Assembly (NCBI GenBank): GCA_003134785.1
Contig: PLCN01000002.1
Coordinates: 124,219-188,218 of the forward strand
DNA: 64,000 nt
Direction: 5' to 3'
Source: Spartobacteria bacterium
GTDB lineage: Bacteria > Verrucomicrobiota > Verrucomicrobiia > Chthoniobacterales > UBA10450
Below, one piece after another: positions 28,365 through 37,249 of the stretch. A program made the position numbers and the translations under genes. Within the stretch, counting starts at the first letter, position 1. Each line of letters opens with the position of its first letter. A model generated the notes under the pieces. That model had not been told where the DNA came from, did no database searches, and saw nothing but the letters and a program-made list of their open reading frames with translations.

Positions 28365-28598
28365 ATGAAAAATACGCTACTCAGGCAAAGAACTATTAGC
28401 CTGGCTGTCGTTTCACTGTTCGTCCTCCTTGGGGCGTGCACCACGACCACATCACGTTACGCGAGCAATCGTCCAATAACAGCATCACGGGATAGCTCGG
28501 GCCCGGTGAGGGACCCCGATATAATCGATGGTGGAACCAGGATACCGGTTGAAACGTACTACAATTGGCCACCTTTCGGAGACACTGGCCCACGTTAG
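28365..28598 (+). CDS. Small lipoprotein
   Basis: 77 residues from MKNTLLRQRTISLAVVSLFVLLGACTTTT, with lipobox LLGAC. The mature part is a polar 45-residue tail (NRPITASRDSSGPVRDPDIIDGG). It is expected to be a lipid-anchored envelope protein. It is the gene directly controlled by element copy A if that element acts in cis. An in-frame ATG twelve codons upstream (28329) lies in the element tail but would bury the signal sequence. Confidence 0.75.
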   Translation: MKNTLLRQRTISLAVVSLFVLLGACTTTTSRYASNRPITASRDSSGPVRDPDIIDGGTRIPVETYYNWPPFGDTGPR

Positions 28599-28666
28599 GA
28601 AAATGGCGAAGCTAATCATGTTGCTCGGTGCTGGCGCGAAATGAACAATCTTCGAGGAATTCATCT

Positions 28667-29560
28667 ATGATAAAGACAATCTCCTATCTCGGCCTCGGCA
28701 CCATGGGCAGCGGCATGGCGTCCAATCTTCTTAAAGCCGGCTACAAACTTACCGTCTGGAATCGGAATGTAGGAAAGTGCGAACCGTTTGCCAAAAAAGG
28801 CGCACGCGTAGCTGTTACACCCGCGGACGCTGTCCGTGATGCCGAGCTTGTCATGTACAGTTTGAGTAACGACCAGGCCGTGGAGGAAGTCGTTTTTGGC
28901 GCGAAAGGAATTCTCAATGGAATCAAGCCTGGCCAGATCGCGGTGGACATGAGCACGGTTCGTCCCGCGATGAGCTTGCGAGAACAGGAAGCCTACGCAA
29001 GACGCGGCGTGGACTTTCTCGATGCACCAGTCTTCGGGAGCAGGAACGAAGCTGCCAGGGCCGAGCTTTGGATCATGGCCGCGGGCAACCAGGCCATTTT
29101 CGAAACAGTGAAACCGGTCCTGGAGCAATTGGGTCAAACCGTTCACTACTTTGGCAAGAACGGAAATGCCGCCGCGATGAAACTAATTGGAAACCTCATC
29201 GTCGCGTTGGAAATGGAAGCGCTCGCGGAAGGACTTGTTCTCGCGCAAAAGGCCGGCCTTGATCTGAATACTGTAATGGAGGTCGTGAAAGTCGCGGACT
29301 TCCGCTCTCCGCTTCTCGTGAGCAACGGTCAGAATATTTTGAAGCGAGATTTCTCCCCCAGCTTCGCACTCAAGCTCATGCTCAAGGACGCCGGCCTGAT
29401 TGAAAAGTTTGCTGGAAGTCTGCAGTCACCCATTCCTGCACTGCGCCTCGCTAAGAAAAATCTCAAATCGGCTGTTGCGCTTGGCTTCGGGGAAGAAAAC
29501 GCCTCCGCCTTGATCAAGGCTCTCGAAAAAGAAGCCGGCGTCGAAGTGAAAGCACAGTGA
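28667..29560 (+). CDS. Beta-hydroxyacid dehydrogenase family (HIBADH/GLYR1-like)
   Basis: 297 residues. N-terminal NAD(P) fold with GLGTMGSGMASNLLKAG, substrate loop DAPVFGSRNEAARAELWIMAAG, catalytic lysine region in KNGNAAAMKLIGN, and the C-terminal all-helical domain. Enzymes of this family reduce or oxidise short beta-hydroxy acids or succinic semialdehyde. A paralog lies at 61626. The start at 28667 is preceded by AGGA. Confidence 0.88.
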   Translation: MIKTISYLGLGTMGSGMASNLLKAGYKLTVWNRNVGKCEPFAKKGARVAVTPADAVRDAELVMYSLSNDQAVEEVVFGAKGILNGIKPGQIAVDMSTVRPAMSLREQEAYARRGVDFLDAPVFGSRNEAARAELWIMAAGNQAIFETVKPVLEQLGQTVHYFGKNGNAAAMKLIGNLIVALEMEALAEGLVLAQKAGLDLNTVMEVVKVADFRSPLLVSNGQNILKRDFSPSFALKLMLKDAGLIEKFAGSLQSPIPALRLAKKNLKSAVALGFGEENASALIKALEKEAGVEVKAQ

Positions 29561-29636
29561 CCCTGAGCACGACGTGGATAAATCAACAAAGGTAACGACG
29601 TTTGTTTTGAATTCCACGGCCGCGCTCGATGTTTTA

Positions 29637-29704
29637 CCTCCAAAGAGGGAGGAAGCATTACCTCCCAGGTGGGACGACAGAATCCTACGGATGTGCAATG
29701 GCGG
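29637..29704 (+). promoter_or_regulatory. Dispersed cis-element, copy B
   Basis: CCTC-CAAA-GAGG palindrome, GAGGGA at 29645, AGAATCCT at 29679 (offset 34), tail ACGGATGTGCAATGGCGG. An inner TCCC-AGGT-GGGA hairpin lies at offsets 19-30. The gene start (GTG 29760) is 81 nt after the box rather than 55. An ATG in the tail (29698) opens a 21-codon frame that ends in a GTGA overlap with that GTG. Confidence 0.78.
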
Positions 29705-29759
29705 ATTTCTGGTTGATCGTCGATTGCCATGAGAGGCAAATAAGCCGAAGAAGATCCCC

Positions 29760-30242
29760 GTGAGTAATCAACAAAGCGCAACACGTCCTCCTCTGCCTCC
29801 GTTCAATCGTGAGACTGCCATTCAGAAAGTTCGCCTGGCAGAAGATGGCTGGAATTCTCGCGATCCGGAAAAGGTGGCCCTCGCTTACACCACAGACTCG
29901 CGCTGGCGAAATCGCGCTGAGTTTCCGAATGGCCGACAGGAAATCATTCAGTTTCTGACGCGGAAGTGGGCGAAGGAGCTGGACTACCGGTTAATTAAAG
30001 AGCTTTGGGCTTACGACGGAAATCGCATTGCCGTTCGCTTCGCCTATGAATGGCACGATGACGCCGGAAATTGGTTCCGCTCATACGGCAACGAGAATTG
30101 GGAGTTTGCTGATCATGGCCTGATGCGGCTGCGGTACGCATCCATCAATGATCTCCCGATCAAAGAGTCGGAGCGTAAGTATCATTGGCCGCTTGGGCGC
30201 CGGCCTGATGCGCATCCTGGCCTAAGCGATCTCGGTTTATAG
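29760..30242 (+). CDS. DUF1348 (NTF2-like) protein
   Basis: 160 residues. [27 protein letters not shown]-type start (here [18 protein letters not shown]), [49 protein letters not shown] and [14 protein letters not shown] are hallmarks of DUF1348. The fold is NTF2-like and the function unknown, often near stress genes. The GTG start overlaps the stop of a short upstream frame. Confidence 0.85.
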   Translation: MSNQQSATRPPLPPFNRETAIQKVRLAEDGWNSRDPEKVALAYTTDSRWRNRAEFPNGRQEIIQFLTRKWAKELDYRLIKELWAYDGNRIAVRFAYEWHDDAGNWFRSYGNENWEFADHGLMRLRYASINDLPIKESERKYHWPLGRRPDAHPGLSDLGL

Positions 30243-30286
30243 CTGCTTAGAAAAAACAAAACCAAACCCACACCAAGGAAAATAAT

Positions 30287-30823
30287 ATGCCTAAAAATGG
30301 TTCGACAAAGCTTTCCGAGCTTCGGAAGAGACGCGCGGCGCCACTGGCAACACCGACCGATCTTACGCGTTCGGCCACCAAAGACATTGCCGGCGCCATG
30401 AACGCCATTCTCGCGGACGTGTTCGCGCTCTACCTGAAAACGAAAAATTTCCACTGGCACATGAGCGGCCCGCACTTCCGTGATTATCACCTGCTTCTCG
30501 ATGAACAGGGCGATCAGCTTTTCGCCATGACTGACCCAATCGCGGAGCGAATTCGAAAGATTGGCGGACCTACCCTGAAGTCGATCGGCCATATCTCCCG
30601 CTTTCAGCGCGTCCTCGATAATGACGCGGACTACGTCGCCCCGTCGGACATGATCGCTGAGTTAGCCGAGGACAACAAGACGCTGGCAGCCCGTCTGCGC
30701 GAGACACACAACGTCTGCGATGAGCATCGTGATATTGCCACCGCGAGTTTGATCGAAGTTTGGATCGATGAAACCGAACGCCGCACCTGGTTTTTATCGG
30801 AGATAAGGCGCGGCCGGCGATAG
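30287..30823 (+). CDS. dps: Dps-family DNA-protecting ferritin
   Basis: 178 residues. The ferroxidase motif YLKTKNFHWHMSGPHFRDYHLLLDEQGDQL is intact, followed by DPIAERIRKIGG and the C-terminal helices. A 35-residue polar and basic N-terminal tail could bind DNA. Dps forms dodecamers that oxidise iron with peroxide and shield DNA in starvation or oxidative stress. It follows the DUF1348 gene by 44 bases on the same strand. Confidence 0.93.
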   Translation: MPKNGSTKLSELRKRRAAPLATPTDLTRSATKDIAGAMNAILADVFALYLKTKNFHWHMSGPHFRDYHLLLDEQGDQLFAMTDPIAERIRKIGGPTLKSIGHISRFQRVLDNDADYVAPSDMIAELAEDNKTLAARLRETHNVCDEHRDIATASLIEVWIDETERRTWFLSEIRRGRR

Positions 30824-31354
30824 GTCTACGTCTCCAGGCCGAAGGAAGTTGCAGCTCTGATCGAAGAAGCTGCATCGCACGCTCGGTAGAAGCCTATTCT
30901 TCTGCCGCCCGCTCGCGAATGGAGCGAGCGGGGACGCCGCGACATAGATCACAGAACCCGAGGGGCGAGGGTAAAAGAGCGGGAAGCGAACGCATCAATG
31001 CTTTCGGAGCTCGCGCCGGTGATGACGACGACCTTGTCTTTGATTCCAGGCATGAAGTTTTCTTTTTCCACTCTCTCCGATTTAAAAAGGCTAATCGCCA
31101 CGGGGAGGTTTTGTCGATAATGCGCGCGGCGATGACAAATCCGGCGCGTTCGATTTCTGCGACGGCCACCGGTGACTGAATGTTAAATATTTGGACGCGA
31201 CCCCATCTCTGCCGGCCCCCTTGTTTGACTTCCGGGCCCACTCTTGTCACTCTGCGCCCATGGAGACGCACGCTTTCGGCTTCAGACTCCGGGGTGACGC
31301 CCCGGAGGGCCAAAAGCAATTTCCTATCAGTCGGCTAACGAACGAGGTGAACTC
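30824..31354 (+). other. Gene-poor stretch between dps and the VOC gene
   Basis: About 530 bases with no intact gene that I can support. It contains the short SDR fragment listed separately on the minus strand. The other open frames here lack recognisable domains and read as shadows or debris. Confidence 0.5.
30990..31053 (-). pseudogene. N-terminal scrap of a short-chain dehydrogenase
   Basis: From an ATG at 31053 the minus strand reads MPGIKDKVVVITGASSESIDA. KVVVITGASS is the NAD(P)-binding start of short-chain dehydrogenases, where GIG should follow. Homology ends there, so only about 18 residues survive. Confidence 0.6.
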
Positions 31355-31759
31355 TTGCTCGACCACGTCTTCATAACCGTCAAGGATCTCGCTCGCTCGA
31401 TTGCCTTTTATGAGACGGCTCTCAAGCCGCTCGGCATCGCGCATGCCATCGATTACGACGGCAAGGATGGCCCCGAAGGACATCCCGACCTCAAGGGCTT
31501 CGGACGGGACGGCCGCGTATTCTTCTGGCTCAGGCAGGGCGATGCGGACGCCAAGGCTGCGCATATCGGATTTGTCGCCCAGAGCGAGGCCGAGGTGAAC
31601 GCGTTCTACGAGGCAGCAATGGCGGCGGGCGCGACCGACAACGGCAAGCCCAGCGCGCGCCTGTATTACGATCCCCGTTATTACGCTGCGAACGTTTTCG
31701 ATCCCGACGGCTACAGTCTCGAGGCGGTCTACAAGAGCTGGCAACACCGCCAATCATAG
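31355..31759 (+). CDS. VOC-family (glyoxalase-like) protein
   Basis: 134 residues with the paired beta-alpha-beta units of the vicinal oxygen chelate fold: LDHVFITVKDLARSIAFYETALKPLGI, HIGFVAQSEAEVNAFYEAAMAAGATDNG, YYAANVFDPDGYSLEAVYKS. Metal ligands appear as His4 and the glutamate of LEAVY. The start is TTG at 31355, with AGGTG upstream; no ATG fits. Substrate unknown; members include dioxygenases, glyoxalases and resistance proteins. Confidence 0.82.
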   Translation: MLDHVFITVKDLARSIAFYETALKPLGIAHAIDYDGKDGPEGHPDLKGFGRDGRVFFWLRQGDADAKAAHIGFVAQSEAEVNAFYEAAMAAGATDNGKPSARLYYDPRYYAANVFDPDGYSLEAVYKSWQHRQS

Positions 31760-31828
31760 AGCCTCGAAATTTCAAAGAGCCCCGACCTGTGCCGATGCAA
31801 GAATTGTGACAAGAAGTCGACGACAGGT

Positions 31829-31888
31829 AAACTCATCATCTACGGCGCCACCGGCTATACGGGGCAGCTTGTGCGAGCATGCAAAGAC
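31829..31888 (+). pseudogene. Scrap of a saccharopine dehydrogenase-like gene
   Basis: One frame reads KLIIYGATGYTGQLVRAC, the Rossmann start typical of trans-acting enoyl reductase/saccharopine dehydrogenase-like proteins (IIYGATGYTGxL). No start codon fits and homology stops after 20 residues. The rest of 31760-32085 shows only 7-bp repeats. Confidence 0.6.
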
Positions 31889-31995
31889 TTCTGCCTGCGA
31901 CGTAGGGAAGAAGACCGATTAGTAGGATTGCGCATCGCGCGGTTAGGCGACCGATTTAACTCTGCGCCGTGGGCGAACCGATTTCAGTTTAACTC

Positions 31996-32030
31996 GTTCC
32001 GCATTCCGCATTCCGACCTCCGCATTTGAC
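31996..32030 (+). repeat. Heptameric tandem repeat (ATTCCGC type)
   Basis: Units GTTCCGC ATTCCGC ATTCCGA CCTCCGC ATTTGAC in phase, five near-copies of a 7-bp unit. The same unit (or its complement) makes up the inverted repeat beside tRNA-Sec at 55395-55466. Confidence 0.75.
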
Positions 32031-32085
32031 TCCCTGCATGAAGTCGACGTCCAATCGGCGCAACGTCTCGCGAACTGCGCATCAT

Positions 32086-33126
32086 CTATCTCGAGTTTGC
32101 TGCGATGAATTCTGAAAATCTCGTAAATGTAACCTCATGGACTTTTCTAATGTCCTCGCTAAAACCCTTCACGAAATAACTATCTGGAGTCGGATACTCG
32201 ACGTGAACATCCGGATGAATAGCCTTACTGAAGAACAAACCCACTGTTTGCATCTTGCTGCCCGTAGCGGCGCAAATAATCCGTTCAAAGTTTCCATGCG
32301 CATCGTATACAGAGTTAATTCGATCGATAGTGTCCCTGTAATCTAGAGTCGACGCCACACGTTTAAGCAAACCGTTGCTCTTCGGATTGTCTGCAGCAAA
32401 TTCATCAACTAGTCTTTCGTGAATTGTCTGAGTCGCGTGTTCTCTCCAACCACTCTCGCTTCTCGGCGGCCGACCATTGATAAACATCAGCCTATGTGGG
32501 CTCATCGTGCCGAGCATGTGTCTTACTAGCTGTTCGTTGAACGACGTGAAGGCGACTAGAATTACAGGCTGCCCTTGCATGCGAATGCTGCTGAGGCATC
32601 GTAGCCGTACGACAGACTCAGCGCCTCGACTGGGAAATTTCGTCAACACCGCCATACCTCTTTTCACCGCAGCCTCAAACTCGAGCTTACTAGGCGAATA
32701 GATCTTCGCCTCGGAGTAAACAAGCCTTAATGTTCCCTTGTAAGTCTTGAGCTTGCACAGACAAGCTAAGATCAACAGCTTGGTCATCGCCGTGATATCA
32801 AGCACGACCTCGTCGTATTCTAACTTGTGAAATTCAGCCTCCAGTAAATCCTCCACTGGATAGGGGTAGCGAACATCGCAAACAATATCTTTCGTTTTCG
32901 TTACTCCCAAGTCTGCCAGTTCATCGCGGAGTTCCTGTACCTTATTCTTTCCCTTTGGATGCTTGTACTTAAACACTATGGCGTGTTTTAGGACTCCATC
33001 GCGCTTCGTCTGACGACTGGGCCAACCAAGCGATCGATCTTCAAAACCATACGCACCAATAAAAAGTCGACTACGATTAGGAAGGAGCTTCCCTGCAGGT
33101 TTTAATGGCGGGAATGTCGTATTCAT
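32086..33126 (-). CDS. Unknown protein with two CARF-like motifs; third gene of putative defence operon
   Basis: 346 residues. I do not recognise a family. Two segments recall the ligand loop of CARF/Rossmann sensors: DEVVLDITAMTKLLI (residues 106-118, cf. D-[ILV]-T-G-G-T-K-x-M) and IICAATGSKMQTVGLF (284-298). Each follows a predicted beta strand, so the protein may be two Rossmann-like halves. The start, RLFIGAYGFEDRS, could belong to a further nucleotide-binding unit. It abuts the kinase-NTPase gene with no gap and shares its strand, so it is certainly co-transcribed. A role as nucleotide-sensing or effector partner is inference. Confidence 0.7.
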   Translation of the reverse strand: MNTTFPPLKPAGKLLPNRSRLFIGAYGFEDRSLGWPSRQTKRDGVLKHAIVFKYKHPKGKNKVQELRDELADLGVTKTKDIVCDVRYPYPVEDLLEAEFHKLEYDEVVLDITAMTKLLILACLCKLKTYKGTLRLVYSEAKIYSPSKLEFEAAVKRGMAVLTKFPSRGAESVVRLRCLSSIRMQGQPVILVAFTSFNEQLVRHMLGTMSPHRLMFINGRPPRSESGWREHATQTIHERLVDEFAADNPKSNGLLKRVASTLDYRDTIDRINSVYDAHGNFERIICAATGSKMQTVGLFFSKAIHPDVHVEYPTPDSYFVKGFSEDIRKVHEVTFTRFSEFIAANSR

Positions 33127-35622
33127 TCAATCAGTTATCAATAACTCCGGCGATTCTCCATCCCGAGTGCGGCTTCTCTTGGTTCGCTTCTTCTTCCAGT
33201 ATGCGGTGAACGCCGTAGGGCGTTCGAGAAGGCTTATGAGTTCCACGTTCGTGAGTTGAATGTGGTCGTGACTGGAAAACGTTAACCCAGCGTATGGAAT
33301 CAGAATTCTATTTAAGTAAAGGCGAGGTGTGATCATGCCGCGTACACTTCTACCTCGCCAGTCCTGCAGGAAAATATGCCATCTCACCAACCCTTCCCAA
33401 TAGCTCATGGCCTTATCCGTTGGGCTATAGTGATCGACGACTTCCAGTCGAAAAGCCTGTCGTGGGTTTTTGTACGGATCGTTACCAATCAGCTTCCCTT
33501 TCGTCATCTCGTATTTGGAAACGTTGATAAACGCTTCCACGATATGTTTTAAGTGCGAGCCGTACATTTGACCTGGCTTGACAGTCTTGCTCGTCTTCTC
33601 CCATAAGGCCGGGTCTCTAACCGATTCGGCAAATATCAGAAACTCACTTCCTTGGGTTCGATACGAACGGTCTTGGATCGCAATCGGAATCTGCAAATCT
33701 GAACCATTCAATTTGCCATTCGCTTCTCGCAGCATATCGGTAAGCATCTGAACCATCACGCGAATGTCGCTTGACCACATTCCGACGAACGCGTTTTTGC
33801 CGGAATATAGGATTCTTTTTCGTTCTCCCTTCTCGACAGCTGTTCGCATCGTGTAAGCAAGCTCGTTATTGTCGAAGGGCGTTTGTCCAAGAACATCCTC
33901 CAGATTCAATTTCTTACCCTTATAAAGGCGATGGCGGTCAATACGTGGTCGAAAGATTTTGTTAAGCAGATCTTCCTTAGCGGTAGAGTCTTGATGTAGG
34001 CTCTCGGTTGCGAGATCGAGAAGCTCGAAGTCTTGATGCAACTCCAACGGCTTATCGTTTAAGCCTACCGGTAAAAAGCTGTTTGCCGCTTCCGTTGAAA
34101 CCTTAAAAAATATCTGACTCCTCCGCTTGAATATGATAGGATTTAGAATCCGTTGTACCTCGCGAGTAACGATTGGCACTGTGTAGTCATCTAAGAACAG
34201 GAATAATGCAGAGTCACCAATCCATGATACGTGGTGCTTCAGGAAGACTTGGATTCTATCTAAGGTGTCCATACGAGACAGCGGCCAGTGTAGGGTGCCT
34301 TTTCGTTTACCCAGCTGGCTAACGCGACATCGCTCCTTGTCCGCTTCCAGAAATGCCCTCACATGGGACAAGACATCGGCGCCGCGCGGCAGGGGACCAT
34401 ATTTATCCCCAAAGATTGCGACCATCATGTCGTCAAGCCAGGAGTAGCTAGCTGTCTTGTCGAGGTCGACGCGGGCTATCGTCTTAAAGACCTCGCTAAG
34501 CCACGCTAGATGGAAATAGTGAAGGATCTGCTGCTGCGTCCCTTCGCGAAGGAGTTTTGGTAGCCAAGGAAATGCTTCGACAAGATCTCGACAGTTAAGA
34601 TAGAAACCAACAAAGCGCTCTGAGCCGTCAACGCCCGAACGTTCGCCGATTATAGTATCCATCAAGGCCGTTAGCCGACGGAACGCCATGGTTTTGCCGC
34701 AGCCGCGTGCTCCGGTCAGAACCGTAATATTATAGGTCAATAATTGTTGGGCGGCCAGAAATTCTGGTACAAAGAGATTTTTCCACTCGTGGACGCGATA
34801 GCCAAGTGCTTCAGCCCAAAGAAAATCGCCGGGTTCCTGTAAAACCTCCCCTCGGCTCGCAGCGGCGGACTCGCGTTCTGCCGTGCTCCGCAACTGCGCA
34901 AGTTCATCCAGAAGGGCCGCTGCATTCAGACCGACCGTTCGGTCAGCATCTAATAGACGTTTGGATGCAAAACTGGACAGCGACTCGTGAAGCAGACGAT
35001 CCCGTGCATTTAGGTCGTGGGGGTTAAGGCGGCGAAGTAAAGCAGAAATAATTGACGCGGTCTGCTTATAATCATCCTTCGGTTCGATTTCGTTGTGAGA
35101 TCCGCCGTAACCGAAATCTGAAATCCAAATTGTTCTAGGGCTCCGCGTCAACCGCGGGTCCGGCGCTTCCACTAAAATGTTACCTTCATGCAGGTCGCCG
35201 TGGTAGATCTGAACGGCCCTGCATGCGTGAAGAACATCCAAAATGGCACGGAGAACCCCTTCGATAAAAGCCAAGTCGATGGAGCTTGACGGGTTGGACA
35301 AGTATTCGTTCAGATTTTCGCCGTTAATGAACTGGAACATGACCCATGTGTAAGGTCTGTTTTTCTTGTCCAAGCCCGAGCCGTGGGAATGATATTGCAC
35401 GACATGAGGAATACCTCGCAGTTTCGTGACCTTTTGGAGTTCTCTTTCCCACCCCTGTTTTAATCTTCCTTCAGGAATTATTTTGCAGGCCAACTCATCC
35501 GCTGGGTCGGTCCTCTCAGCGCGATAGACGCGACCAATTTTGCCCTCGCCCCTAAGCTCTTTTAGATAGTAGTTTGCGACCGGCTGAAGGCCTCCGTATA
35601 GGTCGTCTTCCGTACCAGCCAT
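33127..35622 (-). CDS. Protein kinase fused to a P-loop NTPase; second gene of putative defence operon
   Basis: 831 residues. Residues 20-235 are a Ser/Thr kinase-like domain: glycine loop GEGKIGRVYRAE (25-36), Lys47 in ACKII, catalytic YHGDLHEGNIL (Asp143, Asn148) and SDFGYG (Asp169). Residues 285 onward are an NTPase with Walker A VLTGARGCGKT (301-311) and Walker B ALFLFLDDY (472-480). The last 300 residues have no recognised domain. All key kinase residues seem present. Kinase plus ATPase plus methyltransferase recalls the Pgl/BREX-2 phage-defence parts list, but fused and without PglZ. It starts one base after the methyltransferase stop. Confidence 0.85.
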   Translation of the reverse strand: MAGTEDDLYGGLQPVANYYLKELRGEGKIGRVYRAERTDPADELACKIIPEGRLKQGWERELQKVTKLRGIPHVVQYHSHGSGLDKKNRPYTWVMFQFINGENLNEYLSNPSSSIDLAFIEGVLRAILDVLHACRAVQIYHGDLHEGNILVEAPDPRLTRSPRTIWISDFGYGGSHNEIEPKDDYKQTASIISALLRRLNPHDLNARDRLLHESLSSFASKRLLDADRTVGLNAAALLDELAQLRSTAERESAAASRGEVLQEPGDFLWAEALGYRVHEWKNLFVPEFLAAQQLLTYNITVLTGARGCGKTMAFRRLTALMDTIIGERSGVDGSERFVGFYLNCRDLVEAFPWLPKLLREGTQQQILHYFHLAWLSEVFKTIARVDLDKTASYSWLDDMMVAIFGDKYGPLPRGADVLSHVRAFLEADKERCRVSQLGKRKGTLHWPLSRMDTLDRIQVFLKHHVSWIGDSALFLFLDDYTVPIVTREVQRILNPIIFKRRSQIFFKVSTEAANSFLPVGLNDKPLELHQDFELLDLATESLHQDSTAKEDLLNKIFRPRIDRHRLYKGKKLNLEDVLGQTPFDNNELAYTMRTAVEKGERKRILYSGKNAFVGMWSSDIRVMVQMLTDMLREANGKLNGSDLQIPIAIQDRSYRTQGSEFLIFAESVRDPALWEKTSKTVKPGQMYGSHLKHIVEAFINVSKYEMTKGKLIGNDPYKNPRQAFRLEVVDHYSPTDKAMSYWEGLVRWHIFLQDWRGRSVRGMITPRLYLNRILIPYAGLTFSSHDHIQLTNVELISLLERPTAFTAYWKKKRTKRSRTRDGESPELLITD

Positions 35623-35623
35623 T

Positions 35624-36742
35624 CTACTTGACAGCTAAAACCAAGATAGTTTCAGATTGGCTACCACAGTAACCTCTGCGCACTCGACGGAGCATCGGAA
35701 TCTCCTCGCAGTATCTACATTCTACGGTGTAGCCCCCCAATTCTGCCACGGCAATTGTTTCTACAACGTCCGGCAAAGAAAGGTCGTATAGGCGGCTCCA
35801 AGTGTCCCCCAAAATCAAGACGCACCGCCCGTTCGGTAATAAAGTGGGTCGCCAAAGCGCAAGACAGGATCGAATCAAAGTCAGGAAATTCTTTTCCGAA
35901 GGTGATATGTGTTCATCCAGCCTTTTCCAGTCAGCCACACCTAACAGCCAAAGGCGAAGTCGATTATCACGGCCATAATTTAACTGACGCATATAGGGCG
36001 GGCTTGTAATGACCGCATCAACTCTGCCGGACGGAATAAACCTAGCAGCGTCTTCTCGAAAACAGGCGCGATCAAGGTTAGTATCCAAGTCAGGAATTCT
36101 TCTGAAGGCGCGGCTGACCTTCCGTTCAAGCCGATCCCGTAGGCTGCGATACTCGTAAAGCCTGGGAAAACGACTGCGGGGGAATTTCTTTCTTCGTAGA
36201 TATGGAACCGTGTGGCTACTCGGAAACGACAAGAACCCGGGCCGTTGATGGTGAAGGATACCCATGAGACAGCTGCGCAAGAAATAAAGATCACGTGAGG
36301 AAAGAATCGAATTCCAAGTCAAAATCTCTCGGAGCGTTTCCGGATGAAAGAATTGACGAACCCACAATGGTACTCTGCGTAGATCGAATTTGTCAGCCGT
36401 TTTGTCCGCCAATTTGGCCACGTCCTCAATGTCGGCGAATGCATGTTTTACTGAGGCGTATGGAAAAAGTTTAGCTCTCGTTAGGAGGTTGGCGTAGGGG
36501 CTCGAGTCATTAGCGGTAACTCGTCGCCCGGCGAGCCAAGCTTCTAAGGCAATTGTTCCAGAACCTGAGAATGGGTCGCATACAGAGTCTCCCTTTCTCG
36601 TAAACCGCGAGATCAAAGAAGCAGCGATCGTCGACTTAATCTTACCAATATATGGTGACAGTTGGTGAAGTGTAGTTTCTACACCTGCGGCGCTGCCGGT
36701 CCATTCACGGGGTTCGATTTTGGCGAGAGATTTTAGCAACAT
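35624..36742 (-). CDS. DNA methyltransferase (N6-adenine/N4-cytosine type); first gene of putative defence operon
   Basis: 372 residues. SAM-binding motif I is DPFSGSGTIALEAWLAGRRVTANDSSPYA (56-84), and catalytic motif IV is VITSPPYMRQLNYGRDNRLRLWLLG (244 on). TSPPY identifies an exocyclic-amino methyltransferase. About 160 residues between I and IV are long enough for target recognition. The region is visibly richer in A and T than its neighbours and flanked by gene scraps, suggesting horizontal transfer. No restriction nuclease is adjacent. It leads a three-gene operon with 1 and 0 base gaps. Confidence 0.88.
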   Translation of the reverse strand: MLLKSLAKIEPREWTGSAAGVETTLHQLSPYIGKIKSTIAASLISRFTRKGDSVCDPFSGSGTIALEAWLAGRRVTANDSSPYANLLTRAKLFPYASVKHAFADIEDVAKLADKTADKFDLRRVPLWVRQFFHPETLREILTWNSILSSRDLYFLRSCLMGILHHQRPGFLSFPSSHTVPYLRRKKFPRSRFPRLYEYRSLRDRLERKVSRAFRRIPDLDTNLDRACFREDAARFIPSGRVDAVITSPPYMRQLNYGRDNRLRLWLLGVADWKRLDEHISPSEKNFLTLIRSCLALWRPTLLPNGRCVLILGDTWSRLYDLSLPDVVETIAVAELGGYTVECRYCEEIPMLRRVRRGYCGSQSETILVLAVK

Positions 36743-36987
36743 ACGGCTTTTTCTAATAGTCGAGAGGATAAATTGCTTTGTCGAGCCGTGTTCTCAAGGG
36801 CATTTTACGCGTGATCGGTAACTGAATTGATGGCAAACTTTTCTCCAGCAGTTTGTCACATCGCCCTTCGTGGCGCGGGCGATAACAACAGGCGGCGGCG
36901 CGCCTCGCTCGTATCCATCAGCAGGCGAGAGCAGGCGTTTGCCGGCGACGCGTTTGAAAAGCCTGGCTCGGTGAACGAATTGTTCGC

Positions 36988-37239
36988 ATGATCGACCCGC
37001 CCTTTCGTAGCCCGCGCGAGCGCGTTGGCGAGCTCGAACACTTCGGCCGGGTGCTCGACAAAATCCGCTGCCACCTGCTCGACGAGTTGCCGGAGGAATA
37101 TCGTCCGAATTTCGGACTGAGTGTCGGCCTGGACGGAATGCTCTGCGGCATGCTCGGCGTGGCCCACGCCCGATCTCATCGAGCGGATGCGCAGCGGCGG
37201 GAGCGACGAAGAAATTCTCGAGTGGAAGGGCAAGAATGA
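36988..37239 (+). pseudogene. DUF5069 protein with frameshift
   Basis: MIDPPFRSPRERVGELEHFGRVLDKIRCHLLDELPEEYRPNFGLSVGLDG matches DUF5069. After about residue 57 the frame is lost, and the expected C-terminus (DLIERMRSGGSDEEILEWK) is read in the next frame up to 37237. One frameshift near 37160 therefore inactivates the gene. The stretch 36743-36987 before it shows no gene. Confidence 0.78.
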
Positions 37240-37249
37240 GGTTCAGTCC

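Noticed and set aside
30894-31319. A 141-residue minus-strand gene
   Set aside because: Low-complexity composition, no domain apart from a fragment of SDR sequence in another frame, and no ribosome site.
35624-36742. The methyltransferase as part of a restriction-modification system
   Set aside because: No restriction endonuclease gene or fragment is adjacent; the partners are a kinase-NTPase and a CARF-like protein.
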